Origin: CAVXGU01 sp963761615 | GTDB taxonomy: Bacteria; Acidobacteriota; Vicinamibacteria; Vicinamibacterales; CAVVIG01 | Reading direction: 5' to 3' | NCBI GenBank assembly: GCA_963761615.1 | Contig: CAVXGU010000003.1 | Span: forward strand, 2,294,001-2,358,000 | Length of the DNA: 64,000 nucleotides | Shown here: positions 27,019 to 36,628 of the stretch, piece after piece | Layout: each line of letters opens with the position of its first letter | Position numbering within the stretch: the first letter of the stretch is position 1 | The notes under the pieces: generated by a model | Seen by the model: the letters and a program-made list of their open reading frames with translations, nothing else | What the model was told of the DNA's origin: nothing | Databases searched by the model: none | Position numbers and translations under genes: made by a program

Positions 27019-27435
27019 TCAGTTGAGCTCGATGCCCGCGAAGAAGTAGCCGATCTCGACGGCCGCCGTCTCCGGCGCATCCGAGCCGTGGGTGGCGTTG
27101 CGCTCGATCGACTCGGCGAATTCGCGCCGGAGCGTGCCGGGATCCGCCTTGGCCGGATCGGTGGCGCCCATCAGGGTCCGCCACGTGCGGATCGCGTCGG
27201 GCGCCTCGAGCACCATCACGATCGAGGGGCCCGACGACATGAACGTCGTCAGGCTCTCGAAGAACGGCCGCGCCCGGTGAACCGCGTAGAAGCCCTCGGC
27301 GTCGCCCCGGCTCAGGTGGACGCGCCGCATCGCGCGGATCGCGAAACCGGCGGCCTCGATCCGGGCGAGGATCGCGCCGACCAGCCGCCGCTCCACCGCG
27401 TCGGGCTTGATGATCGCCAGTGTCCGCTCGGCCAT
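27019..27435 (-). CDS. ndk: Nucleoside diphosphate kinase
   Basis: Transfers phosphate between nucleoside tri- and diphosphates. 138 residues. Seen: TLAIIKPDAVERRLVG at the start, and the catalytic His in SIERNATHGSDA. The ATG directly abuts the korB stop. Its place behind sucCD-korAB fits the nucleotide triphosphate made by succinyl-CoA synthetase. Confidence 0.97.
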   Translation of the reverse strand: MAERTLAIIKPDAVERRLVGAILARIEAAGFAIRAMRRVHLSRGDAEGFYAVHRARPFFESLTTFMSSGPSIVMVLEAPDAIRTWRTLMGATDPAKADPGTLRREFAESIERNATHGSDAPETAAVEIGYFFAGIELN

Positions 27436-28458
27436 CTACCGCAGCCCTTCCATGATCTCCTCGAGCGCCTCGGGGCCCGGCCGCACGCGCTCGAGCGGCA
27501 GCGAGGCCAGCGGCTCGTCGACCAGGTGGAGCTGCGTCATGAAGTCGTCGCGGTCGGGCTCGATGTAGATCAGGCCCGTCGCGAACTCGCCGCGGCGCGC
27601 CGTCTCGTGCAGGCGGCGGAGCGCGCCGATCTTGTCGGTCGCGTCGTAGTCCTCCTCGAGCTTCTTCAGCAGCAGCTTCGACCCGTCGTGCATCGTCACT
27701 TCCTGGGTCGTACCGGGGTCGTAGTCGACGCTGATGTCCTCGAAGAAGGGCACGAAGCTGACGTCCTCGACGGGGTCGTCGTGCTCGCGGACGTACGCGT
27801 AGCTCTTGGTGGATCCCTGGTGGTCGTTGAAGGTGACGCAGGGCGAGATGACGTCCAGCATCACCGTGCCGCGATGCGCCAGGGCCGCCTTGAGCAGCGA
27901 GAGCAGCTGCTTCTTGTCGCCCGAGAAGGACCGCGCGACGAAGGTGGCCCCGAGCTCGACGGCCAGCGCGCACGTGTCGATCGGCGGGAGGTCGTTGACG
28001 ACGCCCGTCTTCAGGCGCGAGCCCAGGTCCGCGGTCGGCGAGAACTGGCCCTTGGTCAGCCCGTAGCAGCCGTTGTCCTCGATGATGTAGATAATGGGCA
28101 GGTTCCGGCGCATGAGGTGGACGAACTGGCCGATGCCGATCGCGCCCGTGTCGCCGTCGCCGCTGATGCCGATGGCGATGAGCTTCGCGTTGGCGAGCAT
28201 CGCGCCGGTGCCGACCGACGGCATGCGGCCGTGCACGGCGTTGAAGCCGTGGGCACCGCCCAGGAAGTACGCCGGACTCTTGCTGGAGCAGCCGATGCCC
28301 GACAGCTTCACGACCCGGTGCGGGTCGACGCCCATCTCGAAGAACGCGTCGATGATCCGCTCCGAGATCGCGTTGTGCCCGCAGCCGGCGCACAGCGTCG
28401 TCTTGCTGCCCTTGTAGACCACCGGCTCGAGGCCGATGCGGTTCACTTTCGTGGCCAT
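27436..28458 (-). CDS. korB: 2-oxoacid:ferredoxin oxidoreductase beta subunit (KorB-like)
   Basis: ThDP-binding beta subunit; with KorA it converts 2-oxoglutarate and CoA to succinyl-CoA, reducing ferredoxin. 340 residues. Seen: LCAGCGHNAI and KLSGIGCSSKSPAYF for an Fe-S/ThDP environment, GISGDGDTGAIGIGQF and IIEDNGCYGLTKGQ for ThDP-Mg binding. It lies 5 nt after korA. 2-oxoglutarate is inferred from the flanking sucCD; another 2-oxoacid cannot be excluded. Confidence 0.92.
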   Translation of the reverse strand: MATKVNRIGLEPVVYKGSKTTLCAGCGHNAISERIIDAFFEMGVDPHRVVKLSGIGCSSKSPAYFLGGAHGFNAVHGRMPSVGTGAMLANAKLIAIGISGDGDTGAIGIGQFVHLMRRNLPIIYIIEDNGCYGLTKGQFSPTADLGSRLKTGVVNDLPPIDTCALAVELGATFVARSFSGDKKQLLSLLKAALAHRGTVMLDVISPCVTFNDHQGSTKSYAYVREHDDPVEDVSFVPFFEDISVDYDPGTTQEVTMHDGSKLLLKKLEEDYDATDKIGALRRLHETARRGEFATGLIYIEPDRDDFMTQLHLVDEPLASLPLERVRPGPEALEEIMEGLR

Positions 28459-28463
28459 GATCC

Positions 28464-30356
28464 TTATTCTCCCCCCGTCATCCCGGCCGAGCCCACGCGC
28501 GTGGGGGCCTTCCGGGCCACTTCATAGCCTTCCTGCGCCAGGACGTCGTCGGTCAGCGACCGGGCGTCGACGGGCAGCCCGTTGTAGTGGCGCACGCTGC
28601 GCAGCTTGGCGACCTGCTCCGGCTTGAGCTCCAGCTTCATCAGCTGCAGCAGCTGGGCGTCGCGGTTCTGCTCGATGACGTAGATCCGCTCGTGCGCGTC
28701 GACGAAGGCCTTGAGCTCGTGGGTGAACGGGTAGGCGCGCAGGCGGAAGTAGGACGCCTTGACGTCGGTCTCCTCCCGCAGCTGGTCGCGGCTCTCCGTG
28801 ATCGCCCAGTGGCTGGTGCCGTATCCGATGAGGCCGATCTTCGCGCCCTCGACCAGGTCGATCTCGGGCTTCGGGACCAGCGTCCGCGCGGTTTCGAACT
28901 TCCGCGCCAGCCGGTCCACGTTGTCGACGTAGTCGTCGGGCCGCTCGCTGTACTGCGCCTTGGCGTTGTGCCCGGACCCGCGGGCGAAGTACGACGGCAT
29001 GCCGTCGCCGGGGACCGTGCGGTACGGGATGCCGTCGCCGTCCACGTCCATGTAGCGGCCCCAGGCCGGCAGGCGCCGCAGCGTGTCCGCGTCCAGCCGC
29101 TTCCCGCGCTTGATGCCGCGCTCGGGGTACGCGAACGCGTCCGACATCCAGTTGTTCATCCCCAGGTCGAGGTCCATCATCACGAACACCGGCGTCTGGA
29201 GCTGCTCGGCGAGGTCGAAGGCGTCCTGCGCCATCGTGTAGCACTCGTCGACCGAGCACGGGATGATCATGACGTGCTTCGTGTCGCCGTGCGACAGGAA
29301 GGCGGTCGAGAGCAGGTCGCCCTGGGCCGTGCGCGTCGGCAGGCCCGTCGAGGGGCCGACGCGCTGCACGTCGAAGATGACCCCGGGCGTCTCGGCGTAG
29401 TAGGCCAGGCCGGCGAACTCCGACATGAGCGAGATGCCTGGACCGGCCGTGGCCGTCATGGCGCGCGCGCCGGCCCAGCCGGCCCCGACGACCATGCCCA
29501 GCGAGGCGATCTCGTCCTCCGCCTGGACGATCGCGAAGGTGGCCTTGCCGGTCTCCTTGTCGACCCGGTACTTCTTCATGTAGCCGATGAGCGACTCGCA
29601 CAGCGACGACGAGGGCGTGATCGGGTACCAGGCGACGACCGTGACGCCGGCCATCATGCAGCCGATGGCGGCCGCCGCGTTGCCCTCGATGAGGATCTTG
29701 CCGGCCGTCTCGTTCATCGGCTCGATCCAGAACGGATCCTGCTTCGTGAAGGTCGCCTCGGCGTAGTCCCAGCCCGCCTTGAGCGCGTCCGTGTTCAGGG
29801 CGACCGCCTTCGGCTTGCGGCCGAGCTGCTTGCCGAGCGCGCTGTCCATGAACTCCAGATCGATGCCCAGCAGCTTGGCCAGGATGCCGTCGTAGATCAT
29901 GTTGCGGACGAGCTTGCGGAGCTTCGCGTCGGGACAGACGGGCGCGACCAGCTTGTCGAAGGGCACGGGGTAGAAGACGAGGTCGCTGCGCAGGGCGTTG
30001 AGCTTGAGCGGCTCGTCGTAGACGACGGCGGCGCCGGGCTCCAGGGTGAGGACGTCTTCTTTCGCGGTCTCGGGGTTCATCGCGACCAGGAAGTCCACTT
30101 CCTTCTTCCGGGCGATGTAGCCGCGCTTGCTCGCGCGGATCGTGTACCAGGTCGGCAACCCGGCGATGTTCGACGGGAACATGTTCTTGCCCGACACGGG
30201 CACGCCCATCAGCAGAATCGACCGCAGCAGGACGAGATTGGCGGTCTGGCTGCCCGATCCGTTGACGGTGGCGATTTGAATGCTGAAGTCGTTGACGACG
30301 CGCTGGCGGTTGGTGGAGGCGTGTTGCTGCTGCTCGGCAAGGTCTGTCGGTGCCAT
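28464..30356 (-). CDS. korA: 2-oxoacid:ferredoxin oxidoreductase alpha subunit (gamma-alpha fusion)
   Basis: Catalytic partner of KorB. 630 residues: an N-terminal gamma domain (about 25-200, with VNGSGSQTANLVLLRSILLM and MNPETAKEDV) fused to the alpha domain (about 210-600, with GNAAAAIGCMMAGVTVVAWYPI and ATAGPGISLMSEFAGLAYYAE). This fused form is common for 2-oxoglutarate enzymes. AAGGA lies 8 nt before the ATG at 30356. A 107-nt gap to sucD holds a possible -10 (TATACT at 30424-30419). Confidence 0.93.
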   Translation of the reverse strand: MAPTDLAEQQQHASTNRQRVVNDFSIQIATVNGSGSQTANLVLLRSILLMGVPVSGKNMFPSNIAGLPTWYTIRASKRGYIARKKEVDFLVAMNPETAKEDVLTLEPGAAVVYDEPLKLNALRSDLVFYPVPFDKLVAPVCPDAKLRKLVRNMIYDGILAKLLGIDLEFMDSALGKQLGRKPKAVALNTDALKAGWDYAEATFTKQDPFWIEPMNETAGKILIEGNAAAAIGCMMAGVTVVAWYPITPSSSLCESLIGYMKKYRVDKETGKATFAIVQAEDEIASLGMVVGAGWAGARAMTATAGPGISLMSEFAGLAYYAETPGVIFDVQRVGPSTGLPTRTAQGDLLSTAFLSHGDTKHVMIIPCSVDECYTMAQDAFDLAEQLQTPVFVMMDLDLGMNNWMSDAFAYPERGIKRGKRLDADTLRRLPAWGRYMDVDGDGIPYRTVPGDGMPSYFARGSGHNAKAQYSERPDDYVDNVDRLARKFETARTLVPKPEIDLVEGAKIGLIGYGTSHWAITESRDQLREETDVKASYFRLRAYPFTHELKAFVDAHERIYVIEQNRDAQLLQLMKLELKPEQVAKLRSVRHYNGLPVDARSLTDDVLAQEGYEVARKAPTRVGSAGMTGGE

Positions 30357-30418
30357 TTCAGGAATCCTTACAACCTACTCAGATAAAGGGCTTTGTCGAT
30401 CGCGGCCCGATCCGACCG

Positions 30419-30424
30419 AGTATA
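30419..30424 (-). promoter_or_regulatory. Possible -10 box upstream of korA
   Basis: Minus strand TATACT 63 nt before the korA ATG, without a convincing -35. It could allow korAB expression apart from sucCD. Confidence 0.25.
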
Positions 30425-30463
30425 ACATGGCCCTTCTCGACGGGAGGGGTGGCCGCGGGTCGG

Positions 30464-31339
30464 TCACCGGGCCAGGAGCCGCTGCACGGCGGCCCCCATG
30501 TCGGCGGGGCTCTTGACGACGGTCACGCCGGCGGCCTCGAGCGCGGCCATCTTCTCGGCCGCGGTGCCCTTCCCGCCGGCGACGATCGCGCCGGCGTGGC
30601 CCATCCGGCGTCCGGGGGGCGCGGTCTGGCCGGCGATGAAGCCGACGACCGGCTTGCGGAAGCTGGCCTTGATCCAGGCGGCCGCCTCCTCCTCGGCGCT
30701 CCCGCCGATCTCCCCGATGAGCACGACGGCGCGGGTGTCGGCGTCGGCCGCGAAGAGCGACAGCGCGTCGATGTGGGAGGTGCCGATCAGCGGATCGCCG
30801 CCGATCCCGATGCAGGTCGTCTGGCCCAGTCCCAGACGCGTCAGCTGGTGAATCGCCTCGTAGGTGAGGGTGCCGCTCTTCGAGACGATGCCGACGGGTC
30901 CTTCCTTGCAGATGTTGCCGGGGATGATGCCCGCCTTCCCCTTGCCGGGCGAGATGATGCCCGGGCAGTTCGGGCCGATGAGCCGGGTCGCGGGGCGCGT
31001 CTTGAGGAACGTCATCACCCGCAGCATGTCGAGCGCCGGGATGCCCTCGCTGATGCAGACGACCAGCGGCAGTTCGGCGTCGGCGGCCTCCATGATGGCG
31101 TCGGCGGCGAAGGCCGGCGGCACGAAGATCACCGACGCGTTGGCCCCGGTCCGGTCGACGGCGTCGCGGACGGTATTGAAGACGGGCCAGCCCTCGTGGG
31201 TCGTGCCGCCCTTGCCCGGCGTCACGCCGCCGACCACCGTCGTGCCGTACGCGGCGGCCTGCTTGGCGTGGAACGTTCCCTCGCGGCCGGTGAGACCCTG
31301 CACCAGCAGACGCGTCGATCGATCGATCAGCACAGCCAT
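30464..31339 (-). CDS. sucD: Succinyl-CoA synthetase alpha subunit
   Basis: Catalytic alpha subunit; makes ATP or GTP from succinyl-CoA. 291 residues. Seen: GLTGREGTFHAKQAAAYGT (CoA-binding Rossmann part), IGPNCPGIISPG, and the phospho-His site GRRMGHAGAIVAGGKG. It starts 22 nt after sucC. Together with the downstream korAB it covers 2-oxoglutarate to succinate. Confidence 0.97.
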   Translation of the reverse strand: MAVLIDRSTRLLVQGLTGREGTFHAKQAAAYGTTVVGGVTPGKGGTTHEGWPVFNTVRDAVDRTGANASVIFVPPAFAADAIMEAADAELPLVVCISEGIPALDMLRVMTFLKTRPATRLIGPNCPGIISPGKGKAGIIPGNICKEGPVGIVSKSGTLTYEAIHQLTRLGLGQTTCIGIGGDPLIGTSHIDALSLFAADADTRAVVLIGEIGGSAEEEAAAWIKASFRKPVVGFIAGQTAPPGRRMGHAGAIVAGGKGTAAEKMAALEAAGVTVVKSPADMGAAVQRLLAR

Positions 31340-31361
31340 GGTCGGTGTGACTCGAGATGTC

Positions 31362-32528
31362 CTAGTTACTGCCCGCCAGGTGGACGACCTTCCGTGCGGC
31401 CTCGTCCATCGAGTCCGCGGTCGTGAAGTTCATGCCGCTCTCGCCGAGCAGCCGCTTGCCCTCGTCGACGTTGGTGCCTTCCATGCGGATGACGATCGGC
31501 ACCGGCACGCCGAGCTCCTTGACGGCCGCGATGACGCCGTTGGCGAGCACGTCGCAGCGCAGAATGCCGCCGAAGATGTTGATGAGGACGGCCTTCACGT
31601 TCTTGTCCGACATCAGGATCTTGAACGCGTTGCGGATCTGCTCGGCGTTGGCGCCGCCGCCCACGTCGAGGAAGTTGGCCGGCTCCCCGCCCGACAGCTT
31701 GATGATGTCCATCGTCGCCATGGCGAGCCCGGCGCCGTTCACCATGCAGCCGATGTTGCCGTCGAGGTGGATGTAGTTGAGCGAGAACTTCGACGCCTCG
31801 ATCTCGAGCGGGTCCTCTTCGCCGAGGTCGCGCAGCTCGCGGATCTCGGGGTGGCGGTAGAGCGCGTTGTCGTCGACGTTCATCTTCGCGTCGAGCGCGA
31901 GGAGGTCGCCGGCGGCGGTGACCACGAGCGGGTTGATCTCGACGAGGGTGGCGTCGGTGGCGAGGAACGCCTCGTAGAGGCCGCCGACCAGGGCCACGAA
32001 CTTGTGGACCTGGGGACCGTCGAGGCCGATCGCGAACCCGAGCTGGCGCGCCTCGAAGGGCACCAGCCCGACGCCCGGCTCGAGGTGCACGCGCACGATC
32101 CGCTCGGGGGTGGTGGCGGCGACTTCCTCGATGTCCATGCCGCCGGCGGCGCTCGCCATCACGACGGGCTTGCCCGCGGCGCGGTCGACGAGCAGGCTCA
32201 GGTACAGCTCGCGCGTCATCTGGAGGCCTTCCTCGACGAGGACGCGCGACACGACGCGGCCCTCCGGGCCGGTCTGGTGGGTCACGAGGGTCATGCCGAT
32301 CATCGCGCGGGCGAGGTCTTCGGCGTCCTCGGGTGATCGCGCCAGCTTCACGCCGCCGCCCTTGCCGCGGCCTCCGGCGTGAATCTGCGCTTTGACGACG
32401 GACACGGGGCCGCCGAGACGACGGGCAATCTCCCCGGCGTCGGCAGGCGAGAAGGCGACCTCGCCGCGCGGCACGGGCACGCCGTGCCGCGCGAGGATGG
32501 CTTTGGCTTGATACTCGTGAATCTTCAT
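31362..32528 (-). CDS. sucC: Succinyl-CoA synthetase beta subunit
   Basis: ATP-grasp beta subunit of succinyl-CoA synthetase. 388 residues, family length. Seen: MKIHEYQAKAILARHGVPVP, KAQIHAGGRGKGGGVKLA, VEINPLVVTAAGDLLALDAK, and GNIGCMVNGAGLAMATMDII. First gene of the run sucC-sucD-korA-korB-ndk-DUF2905-dcd, with a promoter 26-55 nt upstream in the gap shared with the divergent sdhCAB. Confidence 0.97.
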   Translation of the reverse strand: MKIHEYQAKAILARHGVPVPRGEVAFSPADAGEIARRLGGPVSVVKAQIHAGGRGKGGGVKLARSPEDAEDLARAMIGMTLVTHQTGPEGRVVSRVLVEEGLQMTRELYLSLLVDRAAGKPVVMASAAGGMDIEEVAATTPERIVRVHLEPGVGLVPFEARQLGFAIGLDGPQVHKFVALVGGLYEAFLATDATLVEINPLVVTAAGDLLALDAKMNVDDNALYRHPEIRELRDLGEEDPLEIEASKFSLNYIHLDGNIGCMVNGAGLAMATMDIIKLSGGEPANFLDVGGGANAEQIRNAFKILMSDKNVKAVLINIFGGILRCDVLANGVIAAVKELGVPVPIVIRMEGTNVDEGKRLLGESGMNFTTADSMDEAARKVVHLAGSN

Positions 32529-32553
32529 GAGGGCCGGACGATGACGGCGCCTG

Positions 32554-32583
32554 ATGGTACCGAATGCCGCGGAAGGCCGTCAA
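32554..32583 (-). promoter_or_regulatory. Promoter of sucCD-korAB
   Basis: Minus strand TTGACG (32583-32578), 18-bp spacer, TACCAT (32559-32554). Its -35 occupies the stretch where the divergent sdhC promoter would place its own -35. Confidence 0.5.
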
Positions 32584-32602
32584 CTCGCCGCGCACCGTCT
32601 GA

Positions 32603-32608
32603 TATAAA
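32603..32608 (+). promoter_or_regulatory. TATAAA box of sdhCAB
   Basis: Plus-strand TATAAA 11 nt before the sdhC ATG at 32620; the -35 position (about 32580) is poor. The transcript leader would be only a few nt long, which argues against an upstream GTG at 32611 as the start. Confidence 0.45.
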
Positions 32609-32619
32609 CTGTGGGGTCG

Positions 32620-33297
32620 ATGGATTCACGACGGCGCCTTTTCGACTCGTCGATCGGCACCAAGCTCCTGATCGGCGCCACCGGGCTGGCCCTCTTCCTC
32701 TATCTCCTCATTCACATCGCGGGCAATCTCGTCATCTTCGCCGGCCCCGCCGCGTACAACAAGTACGCGTTCACGCTCGAAAGCAACCCGTTGCTTCCGA
32801 TCATCGAGCTGCTGCTGCTCGCCGTGTTCGTCGTGCACATCTACAAGGCCGTGCGCATGTACGTCGCGAACCGCGGCGCGCGTCCCGTGAAGTACGTGAA
32901 GAAGGAATACGCCGGGCCGCCGAGCCGCAAGACGCTCGCCTCCTCGACGATGATCCTGTCGGGACTCTGGCTGCTCGCGTTCCTCGTCATCCACGTCAAG
33001 GCCTTCCGCGAAGGCTGGGGCACCGAGTATCCGTGGCCGCAGGGCGGCCGCGATCTGTACCGCCAGGAGTTCGCCATCTTCCGGAGCCCCGCCCTGGTCG
33101 GCTTCTACGTGCTGTCGATGCTCATGATCGGGTCGCACCTCTGGCACGGGGCCGCGAGCAGCCTCCAGTCGCTCGGCCTCGACCATCCCACCTGGACGCC
33201 CCGGCTGCTCAAGGCCGGCCGGGTGGCCGCGGTGCTGATCGCCGGCGGGTTCATCGGCATCGTGCTCTGGGTGCACTTCACGGGGGGGGCGCGATGA
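32620..33297 (+). CDS. sdhC: Succinate dehydrogenase cytochrome b558 subunit
   Basis: Membrane anchor and haem b subunit of succinate:quinone oxidoreductase. 225 residues, five membrane segments near 15-37, 60-82, 107-128, 145-168 and 200-220. Candidate haem ligands: LLIHIAGNL, VVHIYKAVR, LVIHVKAF and MIGSHLWHG. The single five-helix b558 type, without SdhD, suits a low-potential quinone such as menaquinone (inferred). It overlaps sdhA by 4 nt. Confidence 0.9.
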   Translation: MDSRRRLFDSSIGTKLLIGATGLALFLYLLIHIAGNLVIFAGPAAYNKYAFTLESNPLLPIIELLLLAVFVVHIYKAVRMYVANRGARPVKYVKKEYAGPPSRKTLASSTMILSGLWLLAFLVIHVKAFREGWGTEYPWPQGGRDLYRQEFAIFRSPALVGFYVLSMLMIGSHLWHGAASSLQSLGLDHPTWTPRLLKAGRVAAVLIAGGFIGIVLWVHFTGGAR

Positions 33298-35216
33298 GCG
33301 CGATCACGCTGGACGCGCACGTGCCGTCGGGCCCAATCGCCGGGAAGTGGGACCGGCACAAGTTCGAGATGAAGCTGGTCAACCCGGCGAACAAGCGCAA
33401 GTACACGATCATCGTCGTCGGCACCGGCCTGGCCGGCGCCTCGGCCGCGGCGTCGCTCGGCGAGCTCGGCTACAACGTCCTGAGCTTCTGCATCCAGGAC
33501 AGCCCCCGGCGGGCGCACAGCATCGCCGCCCAGGGCGGCATCAACGCCGCCAAGAACTACCAGAACGACGGCGACAGCGTGTACCGCCTGTTCTACGACA
33601 CGGTGAAGGGCGGCGACTACCGGTCGCGCGAGGCCAACGTCTACCGCCTCGCCCAGCTCAGCGTGAACATCATCGACCAGTGCGTCGCGCAGGGGGTCCC
33701 GTTCGCGCGCGAGTACGGCGGGCTGCTCGACAACCGCTCCTTCGGCGGCGCGCAGGTGTCGCGCACGTTCTACGCGCGGGGCCAGACCGGCCAGCAGCTG
33801 CTGCTCGGCGCCTACCAGGGCCTGATGCGGCAGGTGGCCGCCAAGAACGTCCACCTGTTTCCGCGCCACGAGATGCTCGACCTGGTCGTCATCGACGGCA
33901 AGGCGCGCGGGATCGTCACCCGCAACCTGACGACGGGCGCCCTCGAGGCGTACGCGGGTCACGCCGTGATCCTGGCGACGGGCGGCTACGGCACGGCGTA
34001 CTACCTCTCGACCAACGCGGTGAACTCGAACGTGACCGCGGCGTGGCGGGCGCACAAGCGGGGCGCCCTCTTCGCCAACCCCTGCTTCACCCAGATCCAC
34101 CCGACCTGCATCCCGGTGAGCGGCGAGCACCAGTCGAAGCTGACGCTGATGAGCGAGAGCCTCCGCAACGACGGGCGCGTGTGGGTGCCCAAGAAGCAGG
34201 GCGACTCGCGGCCGCCGGCGCAGATTCCCGAGAACGAGCGCGACTACTACCTCGAGCGGAAGTACCCGAGCTTCGGGAACCTGGTGCCGCGCGACGTCGC
34301 GTCTCGCAACGCCAAGCAGGTCTGTGACGAGGGCCGGGGCGTCGGCGACAGCGGCCTGGCCGTGTATCTCGACTTCGCCGACGCCATCAAGCGCCTCGGC
34401 GAGGACGCGATCCGCGACAAGTACGGCAACCTCTTCCAGATGTACCGGAAGATCACCGACGAGGACGCCTACAAGGTCCCGATGCGCATCTACCCCGCCA
34501 TCCATTACACGATGGGCGGGCTGTGGGTCGACTACAACCTGATGAGCAATCTGCCCGGGCTGCACGTCCTGGGCGAAGCGAACTTCTCCGATCACGGCGC
34601 CAACCGGCTCGGCGCGAGCGCGCTCATGCAGGGCCTCGCCGACGGCTACTTCGTCATCCCCTATACCATCGGGCACTACCTGGCGAGCACGCCCCTGCCC
34701 GCCGTCTCGGCCGACCATGACGCCTTCAAGCAGGCCGGCGCGGCCGTCCAGGAACGCATCACGCGCCTGCTCTCGGTCAAGGGCCACCGCAGCATCCGCG
34801 AGATCCACCGCGAACTGGGTCGCGTGATGTGGGACAACGTGGGGATGGCGCGCACGGAAGAGAGTCTCAAGCGGGCGCTCGAGGAGATCCCGAAGCTCCG
34901 CGAAGCCTTCTGGCACACCGTGTCGGTGCCGGGCTCACCGGACAACCTGAATCAGAGCCTCGAGTACGCCGGCCGGGTGGCCGACTACCTGGAGTTCACC
35001 GAGCTCCTGGCCCTCGACGCGCTCGAGCGGCGGGAGTCCTGCGGCGGGCACTTCCGGGAGGAGAGCCAGACGCCGGAGGGCGAGGCCCTTCGCGACGACG
35101 AGCACTTCGCCTACGTCGCCGCCTGGGAGTTCACCGGAGTCGGCCAGACGCCCGTCCTCCACAAGGAGCCGCTGACGTTCGACGAGGTCCACCTGACGCA
35201 GCGGAGCTACAAGTGA
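33294..35216 (+). CDS. sdhA: Succinate dehydrogenase flavoprotein subunit
   Basis: FAD subunit that oxidises succinate to fumarate. 640 residues, the length of b558-type enzymes. Seen: the FAD loop IVVGTGLAGASAAASLGELG, the covalent-FAD region AHSIAAQGGINAAKNYQNDGD, the substrate region FTQIHPTCIPVSGEHQSKL, and HYTMGGLWVDYN with GEANFSDHGANRLGASAL. The ATG overlaps the sdhC stop (ATGA). Confidence 0.97.
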   Translation: MSAITLDAHVPSGPIAGKWDRHKFEMKLVNPANKRKYTIIVVGTGLAGASAAASLGELGYNVLSFCIQDSPRRAHSIAAQGGINAAKNYQNDGDSVYRLFYDTVKGGDYRSREANVYRLAQLSVNIIDQCVAQGVPFAREYGGLLDNRSFGGAQVSRTFYARGQTGQQLLLGAYQGLMRQVAAKNVHLFPRHEMLDLVVIDGKARGIVTRNLTTGALEAYAGHAVILATGGYGTAYYLSTNAVNSNVTAAWRAHKRGALFANPCFTQIHPTCIPVSGEHQSKLTLMSESLRNDGRVWVPKKQGDSRPPAQIPENERDYYLERKYPSFGNLVPRDVASRNAKQVCDEGRGVGDSGLAVYLDFADAIKRLGEDAIRDKYGNLFQMYRKITDEDAYKVPMRIYPAIHYTMGGLWVDYNLMSNLPGLHVLGEANFSDHGANRLGASALMQGLADGYFVIPYTIGHYLASTPLPAVSADHDAFKQAGAAVQERITRLLSVKGHRSIREIHRELGRVMWDNVGMARTEESLKRALEEIPKLREAFWHTVSVPGSPDNLNQSLEYAGRVADYLEFTELLALDALERRESCGGHFREESQTPEGEALRDDEHFAYVAAWEFTGVGQTPVLHKEPLTFDEVHLTQRSYK

Positions 35217-35237
35217 TCACACGCACACGAAGGGGTC

Positions 35238-35982
35238 ATGCGTCTTAACCTGAAGATTCTGGCGTCAGGCGGCGCCGAACGTCGCCGGACGGCTCGTCGA
35301 CTACACGGCCACCGACGTCTCGCCCGACATGTCGTTCCTCGAGATGCTCGACGTGGTGAACGAAGGGCTGGTACGGAAGGGCGAGGACGCGATCGCCTTC
35401 GACTCGGACTGCCGCGAGGGCATCTGCGGCATGTGCAGCCTGGTCGTCAACGGCGTCCCGCACGGGCCGGACCGCGGCACCACCGTCTGCCAGCTCCACA
35501 TGCGCCGCTACAAGGACGGCGACACGATCACCATCGAGCCCTGGCGGGCACGCGCCTTCCCCGTCGTCAAGGACCTCATCGTCGATCGCGGCGCCTTCGA
35601 CCGGATCATCTCCGCGGGCGGCTACATCTCGGCCAACTGCGGCGGCGCGCCCGACGCCAACGCCATTCCCATCTCCAAGGACGTCGCCGACGCCGCGATG
35701 GACTCCGCCGCCTGCATCGGGTGCGGCGCGTGCGTGGCGGCCTGCAAGAACGCCTCGGCGCACCTCTTCGTCAGCGCCAAGATCTCCCACCTGGCGACGC
35801 TGCCCCAGGGCGAGGTCGAGCGCGGACGCCGCGTCGTCGCGATGCTGCACCGGGCCGATGCGGAAGGGTTCGGGAGCTGCTCGAACGAGGGCGAGTGCGA
35901 GGCGGTCTGTCCGAAGGAGATTCCGATCTCGAACATCGCGCGCATGACGCGCGAGTACGTCCGGGCGATGCTGGCGCGCTAG
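35238..35982 (+). CDS. sdhB: Succinate dehydrogenase iron-sulfur subunit, one frameshift
   Basis: Carries electrons from SdhA to the membrane through three Fe-S clusters. About 247 residues after repair. Seen: CREGICGMC ([2Fe-2S]), CIGCGACVAAC and CSNEGECEAVCP for the [4Fe-4S]/[3Fe-4S] clusters. The frame from the ATG at 35238 fails after MRLNLKI; removing one base near 35257-35260 gives WRQAAPNVAGRLVDYTATDV, which matches the family start LKIWRQ. Convergent with the bicupin gene, 12 nt apart. Confidence 0.92.
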
Positions 35983-35994
35983 GGCCGCCCCGGC

Positions 35995-36601
35995 CTATTT
36001 CGGCTCCACCTCCACCAGCTCCAGCGGCTGGGATTCCGGCCGCGAGCGGCGCCGCGCTCCCCCCGTCGTGCCAGTCGGCCGCGCCCGGCCCCATGCCCCC
36101 CTTCACCGTGATCGACACCCAGCCCGCCGCATGGGTGTGCGGGTTCAGCCGCCCGCCGGCGTCCAGCTTCACGCGGTAGATCCGGACGCGCGCGTTCTCG
36201 AACTCCAGCTGGTGTCCGGGCGAATCGGGCACGGCCGGGGCGCCGTGCACGTCCGTGCCGAGCAGGTCCACCTCGATGAAGCGCGCCTCCTCGGGCCCCG
36301 GATTGGTGACGGTATGCGTGTAGCCGCCCTGGTTGAAGAACGCGCGGCCCACCCGGGCCAGCGCCTGGGCATCGTCGCGTCCCGGCGCGAGCGTCACCAC
36401 CACGTTGTCGTGGACGTGCGAATGCTTCAGGGTGACGTAGCCCGGCGGGAAGACCGCGTCGAGCACCCGCACGTACGCGTTGGCGAAGACGACGTGGTGG
36501 TGCGGCTCCTGCTCGACGGGGATGGCCGACGGGTCCAGGCCCTGCTGCGCCGCCAGCGTGCCCACCGCCATCACGACCGCCGCGCACACGACCCACTTCA
36601 T
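35995..36601 (-). CDS. Secreted bicupin protein, one frameshift
   Basis: Unnamed protein with a signal peptide (MKWVVCAAVVMAVGTLAAQQ) and two cupin-like halves: VRVLDAVFPPGYVTLKHSHVHD and VRIYRVKLDAGGRLNPHTHAAG, each with a His-x-His pair that could bind a metal. About 201 residues if one base is removed near 36036-36039, which replaces an anti-sense-like tail by ESQPLELVEVEPK and a stop 12 nt short of the sdhB stop. It lies 27 nt after mdh. Substrate unknown. Confidence 0.7.
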
Positions 36602-36628
36602 CGAGCTTCCCCGCCGCCGCGGCGTTCC

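Noticed and set aside
32611..32619. GTG at 32611 as the sdhC start
   Set aside because: It lies 3 nt from the TATAAA box, upstream of the likely start point; ATG at 32620 fits the family N-terminus.
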